This document shows, piece by piece, positions 7,589 to 15,110 of a stretch of 32,884 nt of DNA. Both the position numbers and the translations under genes were made by a program. The DNA comes from CALXVA01 sp964587175 (GTDB lineage Bacteria > Bacillota > Clostridia > TANB77 > CAG-508): contig CAZPKK010000010.1 in assembly GCA_964587175.1 (NCBI GenBank), positions 1 to 32,884 on the forward strand. The letters run 5' to 3'. Positions within the stretch are counted from its first letter, which is position 1. Every line of letters begins with the position of its first letter. The notes beneath the pieces were generated by a model. The model worked only from the letters and a program-made list of their open reading frames with translations, did not search any database and was not told the DNA's origin.

Positions 7589-8731
7589 TTATGTTTTCTT
7601 TTTTAAGACTGCCTCTACTTCAATCTCTTTATTATTTCTTTGAATCTTCAAAGTAACCGTATCTCCTGGTTTTTTCGTATAAATATAGCATCTTAAATCA
7701 CACATTCTCTCCAGCTCATTTCCATCAATGCTTAAGATTATGTCTCCTGTTTGTAATCCTGCTTCTGACGCCGCAGAATTTGTATTTACCTTTGCAATAT
7801 ATATTCCTTTGCTGAATTGCAAATCTTCGTCTAAATATCCTAATACATTTTTATCAAATGCAAAAACCCCCAAGCTTGCCTCTTCAAATTTTCCTTCTAT
7901 ATTAAAGCTTTCTATTACCTCTTTTACAGAATTTATTGGTATTGCAAAACTTATTCCTTCTGCTGATGTTATTTTTACACCATTTATTCCTATTACTTGC
8001 CCACTTGCATTAACTAATGGTCCTCCACTATTTCCAGGATTAATTGTTGCATCTGTTTGAATTAAATCTTCCATATATATTTCTTCATCGTCTTCTGTAA
8101 ATTTTATTGTCCTATTAACTGCACTTATAATGCCTGATGTTACAGTTCTTTGAAACTCAAATCCTATTGGATTTCCTATGGCATATACTGTTTCTCCTAC
8201 TTTAATATCATCAGAATCTCCAAGTGTTGCTACTTGTAAATTACTCTGATTTATCTTCACAATTGCCATATCTATATCTGTATTTGACCAGACCACACTG
8301 CCATCATATGTTTCTCCATTAACCAGTGTAACATAGCATTTACTATATTTTTCTCCACTTACATGTGCATTGGTTAAAATATATCCGTCCTCACCAACAA
8401 TTAAGCCTGTCCCTAGTCCTAAGCTTGTTATATTTTCATCAGAAAAAATGCTACTTCCCGTATTTTTCACTTTAGAAATTCCAACAACACTACTACTTAC
8501 TTCTGAAATCATTTCTGTTATTGTTCTGTTTTCTTCTTCCACTTCTTCTACTGTCTGCATTGTCCTTTCTATTACAACATTTTCCTTTTCTGTTGCACTT
8601 TCTGTAATTTGTGTTTTATCATATAGTATATATGATAAAACTATAATCAAAAAAACTAAAAGAAATATTAACACTTTTGTTAAATTAGCTTTTAGTTTTT
8701 TCCTTCTATCTTGTTTATAATAATCATTCAT
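7589..8731 (-). CDS. htrA: HtrA/DegP-like serine protease, membrane-anchored, with PDZ domain
   Basis: Extracytoplasmic quality-control protease of 380 aa. One N-terminal TM helix (about 18-37) follows a basic segment, then a Glu-rich linker and the trypsin-like domain with the full catalytic triad: His123 in TNAHV, Asp154 in DIDMAIVKI, Ser235 in NPGNSGGPL. A single PDZ domain (about 285-375, with AASEAGLQTGDIILSIDG) completes it, as in Gram-positive HtrA. ATG 8731 (MNDYYKQ) is preceded at 4-5 nt by a perfect SD GGAGGAG; the upstream ATG 8749 lies before that SD and is not the start. The SD is the 3' arm of a 14-bp hairpin (8735-8784), suggesting translational control. Confidence 0.94.
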   Translation of the reverse strand: MNDYYKQDRRKKLKANLTKVLIFLLVFLIIVLSYILYDKTQITESATEKENVVIERTMQTVEEVEEENRTITEMISEVSSSVVGISKVKNTGSSIFSDENITSLGLGTGLIVGEDGYILTNAHVSGEKYSKCYVTLVNGETYDGSVVWSNTDIDMAIVKINQSNLQVATLGDSDDIKVGETVYAIGNPIGFEFQRTVTSGIISAVNRTIKFTEDDEEIYMEDLIQTDATINPGNSGGPLVNASGQVIGINGVKITSAEGISFAIPINSVKEVIESFNIEGKFEEASLGVFAFDKNVLGYLDEDLQFSKGIYIAKVNTNSAASEAGLQTGDIILSIDGNELERMCDLRCYIYTKKPGDTVTLKIQRNNKEIEVEAVLKKKT

Positions 8732-8734
8732 TAA

Positions 8735-8784
8735 AACTCCTCCGGACATTTATAAGTTCTATTTTTATTTTGTCCAGAGGAGTT
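8735..8784 (-). promoter_or_regulatory. SD-sequestering hairpin in the htrA leader
   Basis: In the htrA mRNA, AACTCCTCTGGACA (8784-8771) pairs along its full 14 nt with TGTCCGGAGGAGTT (8748-8735; one U-G pair) across a 22-nt AT-rich loop. The paired 3' arm contains the whole SD GGAGGAG. In the folded state ribosome binding should be blocked, so this could be a thermosensor, a protein- or sRNA-operated switch, or a 5' stabilising stem. No poly-U tract follows, so it is not a terminator. Confidence 0.6.
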
Positions 8785-8786
8785 GA

Positions 8787-8814
8787 ATCTTAAACATTTT
8801 TTACTGTTTAACAA
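8787..8814 (-). promoter_or_regulatory. Possible htrA promoter
   Basis: TTGTTA (8814-8809), 16-nt spacer, TAAGAT (8792-8787) on the minus strand. A start about 7 nt downstream would fall inside the 5' arm of the leader hairpin and remove its outermost pairs, so either another start is used or the hairpin is slightly shorter. Weak call. Confidence 0.3.
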
Positions 8815-8940
8815 GGTTAAGTTTCCTTGTGGCGTGCATATTTGCGAAGCAAAATGCACATGTGCGCGTCGAAAGCTCTGTTTTCGCGAGCGTACCACTT
8901 TTTTTATTGTATATAAAAAATACGCCTGTCCCCAAATTAC
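8810..8940. repeat. Structured intergenic repeat, copy D (single-ended)
   Basis: Its right end TACGCCTGTCCCCAAATTA (8922-8940) is the terminal motif of copies A-C and overlaps the last codon and stop of the acyl ligase. Inside are two strong hairpins: GTGCAT-ATTTGC/GCAAAATGCAC, and CGCGTCGAAA/TTTTCGCG. The local base composition is much richer in GC than the surroundings. No second terminal motif is visible on the htrA side, so it is a truncated or different subtype. Confidence 0.45.
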
Positions 8941-10643
8941 ACTTTTTCTATTTTTTTCATTTCTACAAATCTTTTTACTTTTTGTGTTGTTGTTTTTTCT
9001 AATGGTTCGTCTGTTAAGATTATTTCTTTTATGTGCTTAAATGTTGGTAAGTCTTTATTTATATTTTTAATGTCTTCCCATACTAATTTTTCATATTCTT
9101 CTTGTGTTTTTTCTCCAAAATGATCTTTTATATTATCTTTGTCATACACAATTTTTGCACACAATAATGTGTCTGTTTTACTTTTATTTCTAGCATATAC
9201 CATATTTTCTGCAGTATATGGTAATTTGTTTATTAAAAATTCTATTTCTTGTGGATATATGTTTTTTCCATTTGTTAAAACTATAATATCACTTTTTCTT
9301 CCTGTTATATATAGGAAACCATCTTCATCCATATATCCATAGTCTCCAGTGTGTAACCAACCATCTTGAAGAGCTTTTTTGGTTGCCTCCTCATTTTCAT
9401 AATATCCAAGCATTATATTTGGCCCTTTTCCTAATATTTCTCCTACACCATTTTCGTCTGGGTTATCTATTTTTATTTCTACGTTTTTAAGTGGCATTCC
9501 AATTGAACCTGGTCTTTTTCTTTCTTCTGACTCTGCTGTAAGTACTGGAGAACTTTCTGTTAATCCATATCCTTGAATTAGCTCTATTCCTAAACTATTA
9601 TACCATTCAATTGTAACTTTATCCATTGGTGCTGCGCCATATAATACTTCTCTTAAGTATTCATCAAATTGTTTTAATACTGGCTTGAATAATTTTTTTC
9701 TTACATCTATTTTCATTTTTAGTAATACACTAGAGATTTTAGTCATAGCATCTATTAATCCTTTTTTTCCACTATCTGCTATGGCTTTTTGAATTTTTTT
9801 TGCCATTGTTTCAAGTACAAGTGGAACAGCCACAAATATTGAAACTTTAAATTCTTTTAAATTATCTGCAATATATCTTAGTCCTTCGCAAAATGCTACT
9901 GTTGAGCCACAATATGTTCCATACAATATTGTTATACTACATTCAAAAGTATGATGTATTGGTAAAAACGATAGTAATGTGTCTGATGGATACATCACAA
10001 AATTGTATTGATAACTAGATACATTTTTGCATATGTTTTCTTGTGATAACATAACAGCTTTTGGTTCACTTGTTGTTCCTGATGTGAATAACATAACATA
10101 CATTTCATTTTCTTTTAATTTTACGTTTTCATACTTTGTTTTTCCAGATTTTATGATGTTTTCACCATCTTCAAGCATTTTATTAAATTTTAATACTCCA
10201 TCTTTATCTATGTTATCCATGCAAATTCTATATTTTATATTGCATCCTTTCTCAATTGCTTCATCTATTGCATTTTGGTATTTTTCTTCATATACTACAA
10301 CATCTGCTCCGCTTCGTTCTAAAAGTTTTTCTATTTCTTTATCTGTTAAGGCCTTATCTAATGGTACTATAATTTTTCCTGCTGTGGTTACACCTAAATA
10401 TGTGATAACCCACTCATATCTATTGCTTCCAATAACAGCAATTCTTTCTACGTCTGAATCTAGCACTTTTTCTGCTACTTTTTTTATATCGTTTACAAAT
10501 TGTTTATAAGTGATTTCATGTATTTCACCATTCTTTTTATACTTAAATGCAACATTATCATCTTCAAAAGTTTCGTATCTTTCTACCATTTCTCTAAAAT
10601 TAGATACTTCATTATAATATTCAACTTTAGCTTTTTTCCCCAT
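8937..10643 (-). CDS. AMP-dependent synthetase, long-chain acyl-CoA ligase-like (ANL superfamily)
   Basis: 568-aa cytoplasmic adenylate-forming enzyme that activates a carboxylic acid, most likely a fatty acid, with ATP and transfers it to CoA. Motifs: P-loop MLFTSGTTSEPKAVMLS, the His of PIHHTFEC, GYGLTESSPV (A5), GWLHTGDYGYMDEDGFLYITGR (A7/A8 hinge) and KTTTQKVKRF with the C-terminal catalytic Lys. No carrier protein or TM segment. ATG 10643 has SD AGGAGGT 7 nt upstream; the longer start at 10676 lies in the -10 region. It is divergent from the NRPS with a shared 227-bp control region, so it may supply the acyl group for the NRPS starter; a housekeeping role is equally possible. Confidence 0.9.
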   Translation of the reverse strand: MGKKAKVEYYNEVSNFREMVERYETFEDDNVAFKYKKNGEIHEITYKQFVNDIKKVAEKVLDSDVERIAVIGSNRYEWVITYLGVTTAGKIIVPLDKALTDKEIEKLLERSGADVVVYEEKYQNAIDEAIEKGCNIKYRICMDNIDKDGVLKFNKMLEDGENIIKSGKTKYENVKLKENEMYVMLFTSGTTSEPKAVMLSQENICKNVSSYQYNFVMYPSDTLLSFLPIHHTFECSITILYGTYCGSTVAFCEGLRYIADNLKEFKVSIFVAVPLVLETMAKKIQKAIADSGKKGLIDAMTKISSVLLKMKIDVRKKLFKPVLKQFDEYLREVLYGAAPMDKVTIEWYNSLGIELIQGYGLTESSPVLTAESEERKRPGSIGMPLKNVEIKIDNPDENGVGEILGKGPNIMLGYYENEEATKKALQDGWLHTGDYGYMDEDGFLYITGRKSDIIVLTNGKNIYPQEIEFLINKLPYTAENMVYARNKSKTDTLLCAKIVYDKDNIKDHFGEKTQEEYEKLVWEDIKNINKDLPTFKHIKEIILTDEPLEKTTTQKVKRFVEMKKIEKV

Positions 10644-10674
10644 TAAAATACCTCCTATATTTATTTGCTTATTC

Positions 10675-10703
10675 ATTTTATATCAAATTTGATGAAATTT
10701 CAA
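10675..10703 (-). promoter_or_regulatory. Acyl-ligase promoter with palindromic operator candidate
   Basis: TTGAAA (10703-10698), 17-nt spacer, TAAAAT (10680-10675) on the minus strand. The spacer contains the perfect 12-bp palindrome ATCAAATTTGAT (10682-10693), ideally placed for a repressor to block RNA polymerase. Confidence 0.6.
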
Positions 10704-10804
10704 GGTTTTAGATTAATTATTACGTTTCTATGAGTTAGATTGCCCTTTTTTGCCTTATTTTCCCTTTAAATGAGGGAGTTTATGATATTTTTTATCATTT
10801 TATG

Positions 10805-10833
10805 TTGATTTTTATTTTTATTAATTATATAAT
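10805..10833 (+). promoter_or_regulatory. Promoter of the NRPS gene
   Basis: TTGATT (10805-10810), 17-nt spacer, TATAAT (10828-10833). The -35, spacing and -10 are the same as those of the HD-GYP gene promoter at 17245-17273. Confidence 0.65.
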
Positions 10834-10870
10834 CTCTCTATAAAAAACAATATAATGAGGGATGGGTATT

Positions 10871-13800
10871 ATGAATTATGAACTTACGAGTCCACAAAAG
10901 GCCATCTTGTTAACAGAACAACTTAATGATGGCACAGCTGTTTCAAATATTTGTGGAGAGTTAACTATTCATGAAAAAATTAATGAGGAGGCTATAGAAA
11001 AGTCAATTAATTTATTTATTAAAAATAATGATTCTATAAGAATTCATCTTGTTAGAGACGGTGTTGATGTTAAACAGTATATAACAGATTATTCTTATAT
11101 TAAAATACGAAGAGTTACCCTTTCTCGAGATTATACTCTAGCTAATCTTGGCGAAGATATAATTTCAGAACCTTTAACTCTTTTTGATAGTAATTTATTT
11201 GATTTTGTTATTTTTACTAATGAAGATGGTACTGGTGGCTTTATTAGCAAGTTTCATCATATTATTTCTGATGTATGGTCTATTAGTTTAACAGCTAACG
11301 AAATAATGGACTATTATGTTTCTATTACTCAAAACACTCCAATTGAACTTGCTAATAATAATTCTTACATAGACTATATTAATGATGAAAAAGCCTATTT
11401 AGAAAGTCCTAAATTTGAAAAATCTAAAGAGTTTTGGGAAAATCAATTTCCAGATTTAGAATTTTCTTATTTAAAAGATGCTCAAACCAACTCTTATGAC
11501 GCAAATAGAAAAATTGTCACATTATCTAAAGAGCAAACCGAAAAATTACAATCTTTTTGCAAAGAAAATAAATTTTCTTTGTATGCTTTATTTTTGGCAA
11601 TTTTAAATATATATTTATCCAAAACAAATAACACAAAATCCTCTATTGTCGGAACCCCTATATTAAATAGATGTAACTATAAAGAAAAACATACTACTGG
11701 TATGTTTATAAGTACAATACCTTTTAAGATGGATATTGATAATAATCTTTCTTTTGTCGACTTTGTTAATGCTGTTTCACAACATAATTTAACTTTATTT
11801 AGGAATCAAAAATATCCATATAATTTATTATTAGACGCAATCAGAAAAAAATTTAATATTTCTAAAAATCTCTATGATGTTTGTTTATCTTATCAAAATG
11901 CAAGAAATAACTGTTCTTCTTGCGCTGTTCCATATTCTTGCAAATGGCTTTTTAACAAATGTGTCGTTAATAATTTAGATTTACATATATATGATTTCGA
12001 TAATACTGGCATGATTAGTCTTTATTATGACTTCAAAAAAGATATTTTTTCTCCAGAAGAAATTGACCTTTTACATAACAGATTAATGAATATATTAAAT
12101 CAGGTTATTAAAAAACCTAATATAAAACTTAAAGATATTGAAATAGTTTCCCAAAATGAAAAAAATTTTATTTTAAACAAATATAACAAAACAAATACTT
12201 CAGATTCTTTTGTATCTGTTTACGATTTATTTAAAAACAACTTAGAGCAAACTCCTAACAAATTGGCTATTAGACACAAAGATGTTTTACTTACTTATAA
12301 AGAACTTAATAATTTAGCAAATTTAATTGCCTTAGAATTAGAGAGATATTCTGTAGGCTCAGGTGATATTGTTGCTTTGGCTTTAAATGATTCTATTGAA
12401 TTTGTTGCAAGTGTCATTGCTACACAAAAATTAGGTGCTTGCTATATTCCAATTGATATAAATTATCCTAATGAACGAATTGAGTATATTATAAATAACA
12501 GTAATGCAAAATTGCTTTTAACACATAATAATACTTTAAAATCTGTTAATCTAAATCAGGATATTTTATACAGAATATCTTTAAATAACTTTGACTATAA
12601 AAAAGAAAATATCCCAAACATCGATTATAAATTAAAAGAATACGACTTGGCATATATTATTTATACCTCTGGTTCTACTGGAAAGCCAAAAGGTGTTAAA
12701 GTTTGTCATAAAAGCCTAAGCAATTATATCCGCTGGGCTATTAAGCAATATGTTAATGGAGAAGAAACTAATTTCCCTCTATTTTCTTCTGTTGCTTTTG
12801 ATTTAACTGTAACATCTATTTATACTCCAATATGCTCTGGAAATACAATTTATGTTTATACGAATGAAAACCCTCAATTGTTATTAAAAGAAATTATAGA
12901 TGACAACTATGTCCAAATCATCAAATTAACACCAGCACATTTTTCTTTATTACAAGATTTTGATTTGAGCAATAGTATAGTTTGTAAATTTATTTTGGGC
13001 GGTGATATTTTAACTAAAGAAACTTGTAAAAAAATAACATCTCTATTTTCTCATCCTATACATATATATAATGAATATGGTCCAACAGAAGCAACAGTTG
13101 GTTGTATGATTTATGAGTATAATATTGATGATACTTATACTTCTGTCCCTATAGGATATCCTATTGACAATTCACAAATTTTTTTGTTAAATGAAGAAAA
13201 AAATTTAGTTCCAATAGAAAATGTTGGAGAAATGTATATTAGTGGTGACTGTTTAGCTTTAGGTTATACTGATAAAGAAAAAACTTTAGAAAGATTTTTA
13301 GATCATCCTTTATATAAAGGTCAAAAAATTTATAAAACAGGGGATCTTGCAGTTTTACATTCTGATGGTATAATGGAATACTTAGGTCGTAGTGATTTTC
13401 AAGTAAAATTAAATGGATACAGAGTCGAATTGGGTGAAATTCAGTCTGTTTTATTAACACACCCTTCTATAAAAGATGTGTATGTTGGTTTAATTACAAT
13501 GGATGATCATAAATTTTTATGTGCTTATTATGTTGCAGAAAATAAGTTAGAAGATTTATTTGAATTTCTGAAAAGAAAATTACCTAACTATATGATTCCT
13601 AGCTATTTTATAAAATTGGATAAAATTCCTTTAACCATTAATGGAAAAATAGACAAAGCTTCACTACCTTTACCAGAAAAAGTAGTTTCTAAATATATAG
13701 CACCACAAAACGACACTGAAAAAATAATACAAGAAGTATTTGCAGAATTATTAGATGTAGAAAATAAAATAAGTGTAGAAGATAATTTCTTTGATTATTA

Positions 13801-14893
13801 TGTTGATTCTCTTTTATTGATAAAAGCTCAAACTATTTTAATTAATAAGGGAATTGATATTAATACACAGGATTTTTATAATTATCCAACAATTAGAAAA
13901 TTAGCTGATTTTATATTATTAAAAAATAATAATATGAACTTTGTTCTAAATAATGATATTCCTATAATTGCAGATATCCAAAAAGAAATCCAAGAATCTC
14001 CTAAGATTAAGAAGATAGTTTTGTTTGGAACTACTGGCTTTTTAGGAATTCACATATTATATTATTTATTAACACAAACTTCTTGTTATATTACTTGTAT
14101 CATCAGAAAGAAGAATGATATCTCTCCTATTGATCGTTTTATTAGTAAATTTAATTTTTATTTTCCTAATATTGATATTAAACAATACATGGATCGAATA
14201 AAAATTGTAGAAGGAAATTTCCTAGAAAAGCATTTCGGGCTTTCTGATGAAGTATATAATATACTAGGTTCTAATTGTGATGCTGTAATTGATACAGCTG
14301 CATTAGTTAAACATTATGGTGATTATGAATCTTTTAACAAGAGCAATGTTATTTCTACTAAGAGAATTATTGATTTTTGTAAAGACTTTAAGGCTTCTTT
14401 ACACTTTACTTCTACAATGTCTGTTTCAGGTTACGGTCTTGTAGATACACCTTCTGTAAATTTTACAGAAAATGATTTATATATAGGACAAGATTTCACT
14501 AAAAATGTTTATGTTAGAAGTAAGTTTGAAGCAGAAGAAGCTATATTGGAATCCTGCAAAAGAAAGGAAATTGTTGCAAGCATTTATCGTTTAGGAACTA
14601 TTACTAATAGGTATAGTGATGGCGTTTTCCAAGAAAATTATAGAGATAATGCCTTTTTAAATAGATTAGAAGCTTTTATAAACCTAAAAATGTTTCCTGA
14701 AGAATTATCAACTTTTGATTTTGAATTTTCTCCTGTGGACATTTGTGCTAACTTTATAGTATTATTAATGCAAAATAAAAAACATAATTTAGATATATAT
14801 CATTTATATAATCAGCATTATATTACAGGAAAAGATTTGGTTAATGCTTTAAATAGTTTGCGGATTTTCTATTTCTTTAGTTCCTTTAAATGA
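10871..14893 (+). CDS. Single-module NRPS: condensation - adenylation (Asn) - carrier - terminal reductase; apparent frameshift near 14861
   Basis: Large cytoplasmic assembly-line enzyme. C domain about 1-430 with active site HHIISDVW (129-136). A domain about 450-930: core A3 IYTSGSTGKPKGV, A5 NEYGPTEATVG, A10 NGK. The ten specificity positions read D-L-T-K-I-G-E-V-G-K, one residue from the classic asparagine code DLTKLGEVGK. Carrier domain about 945-1015, with the phosphopantetheine Ser in YYVDSLLLIKA (GGDSL is usual). NAD(P)H thioester reductase from about 1049: GTTGFLG and catalytic Y-x3-K (YVRSKFEAEEA). ATG 10871 has SD GAGGG; ATG 10862 overlaps it. The family's thioester reductases release aldehydes or alcohols, so an N-acyl-asparaginal or alcohol is the inferred product. 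The frame stops at 14893; removing C14861 restores the reductase end to 15110. Confidence 0.92.
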   Translation: MNYELTSPQKAILLTEQLNDGTAVSNICGELTIHEKINEEAIEKSINLFIKNNDSIRIHLVRDGVDVKQYITDYSYIKIRRVTLSRDYTLANLGEDIISEPLTLFDSNLFDFVIFTNEDGTGGFISKFHHIISDVWSISLTANEIMDYYVSITQNTPIELANNNSYIDYINDEKAYLESPKFEKSKEFWENQFPDLEFSYLKDAQTNSYDANRKIVTLSKEQTEKLQSFCKENKFSLYALFLAILNIYLSKTNNTKSSIVGTPILNRCNYKEKHTTGMFISTIPFKMDIDNNLSFVDFVNAVSQHNLTLFRNQKYPYNLLLDAIRKKFNISKNLYDVCLSYQNARNNCSSCAVPYSCKWLFNKCVVNNLDLHIYDFDNTGMISLYYDFKKDIFSPEEIDLLHNRLMNILNQVIKKPNIKLKDIEIVSQNEKNFILNKYNKTNTSDSFVSVYDLFKNNLEQTPNKLAIRHKDVLLTYKELNNLANLIALELERYSVGSGDIVALALNDSIEFVASVIATQKLGACYIPIDINYPNERIEYIINNSNAKLLLTHNNTLKSVNLNQDILYRISLNNFDYKKENIPNIDYKLKEYDLAYIIYTSGSTGKPKGVKVCHKSLSNYIRWAIKQYVNGEETNFPLFSSVAFDLTVTSIYTPICSGNTIYVYTNENPQLLLKEIIDDNYVQIIKLTPAHFSLLQDFDLSNSIVCKFILGGDILTKETCKKITSLFSHPIHIYNEYGPTEATVGCMIYEYNIDDTYTSVPIGYPIDNSQIFLLNEEKNLVPIENVGEMYISGDCLALGYTDKEKTLERFLDHPLYKGQKIYKTGDLAVLHSDGIMEYLGRSDFQVKLNGYRVELGEIQSVLLTHPSIKDVYVGLITMDDHKFLCAYYVAENKLEDLFEFLKRKLPNYMIPSYFIKLDKIPLTINGKIDKASLPLPEKVVSKYIAPQNDTEKIIQEVFAELLDVENKISVEDNFFDYYVDSLLLIKAQTILINKGIDINTQDFYNYPTIRKLADFILLKNNNMNFVLNNDIPIIADIQKEIQESPKIKKIVLFGTTGFLGIHILYYLLTQTSCYITCIIRKKNDISPIDRFISKFNFYFPNIDIKQYMDRIKIVEGNFLEKHFGLSDEVYNILGSNCDAVIDTAALVKHYGDYESFNKSNVISTKRIIDFCKDFKASLHFTSTMSVSGYGLVDTPSVNFTENDLYIGQDFTKNVYVRSKFEAEEAILESCKRKEIVASIYRLGTITNRYSDGVFQENYRDNAFLNRLEAFINLKMFPEELSTFDFEFSPVDICANFIVLLMQNKKHNLDIYHLYNQHYITGKDLVNALNSLRIFYFFSSFK

Positions 14894-15110
14894 ATTTAAA
14901 TTAGCTTTATCAGAATCTAAATCTAATTATTTTGGAATTACTGCATATCTTTATGATGGCAAAGTAACTCTAAATAATGATAAAACTATCTCTATTTTGA
15001 AAAAATTAGATGTAGACTGGCCTGAAGTAACAAATGATTATATACAAAAAATTTCACTTTATATTAGTAAAAAAAATAACTTAGGGGGAAAAGAAGATGA
15101 TGTTCAGTAA
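14862..15110 (+). other. Out-of-frame C-terminal end of the NRPS reductase domain
   Basis: In the frame +1 to the NRPS, codons run open from GGA TTT TCT ATT (GFSISLVPLNEFKLAL) through ITAYLYDGKVTLNNDKTI and LKKLDVDWPEVTNDYI to a stop at 15108-15110. Leucine-rich helices ending near a DWP-like segment are typical of the last part of reductase domains. The tail overlaps the sensor-kinase start (15097) by 14 nt, as expected for an intact operon. Without it the enzyme loses about 80 residues. Confidence 0.75.

Noticed and set aside
8753..8800. A short leader peptide (MFKIQLLWTK) before htrA
   Set aside because: No SD and no amino-acid bias that would suggest attenuation; the hairpin explains the region better.
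8810..8940. A riboswitch upstream of htrA
   Set aside because: The hairpins match no riboswitch architecture I can recognise, and the segment ends in the dispersed repeat motif.
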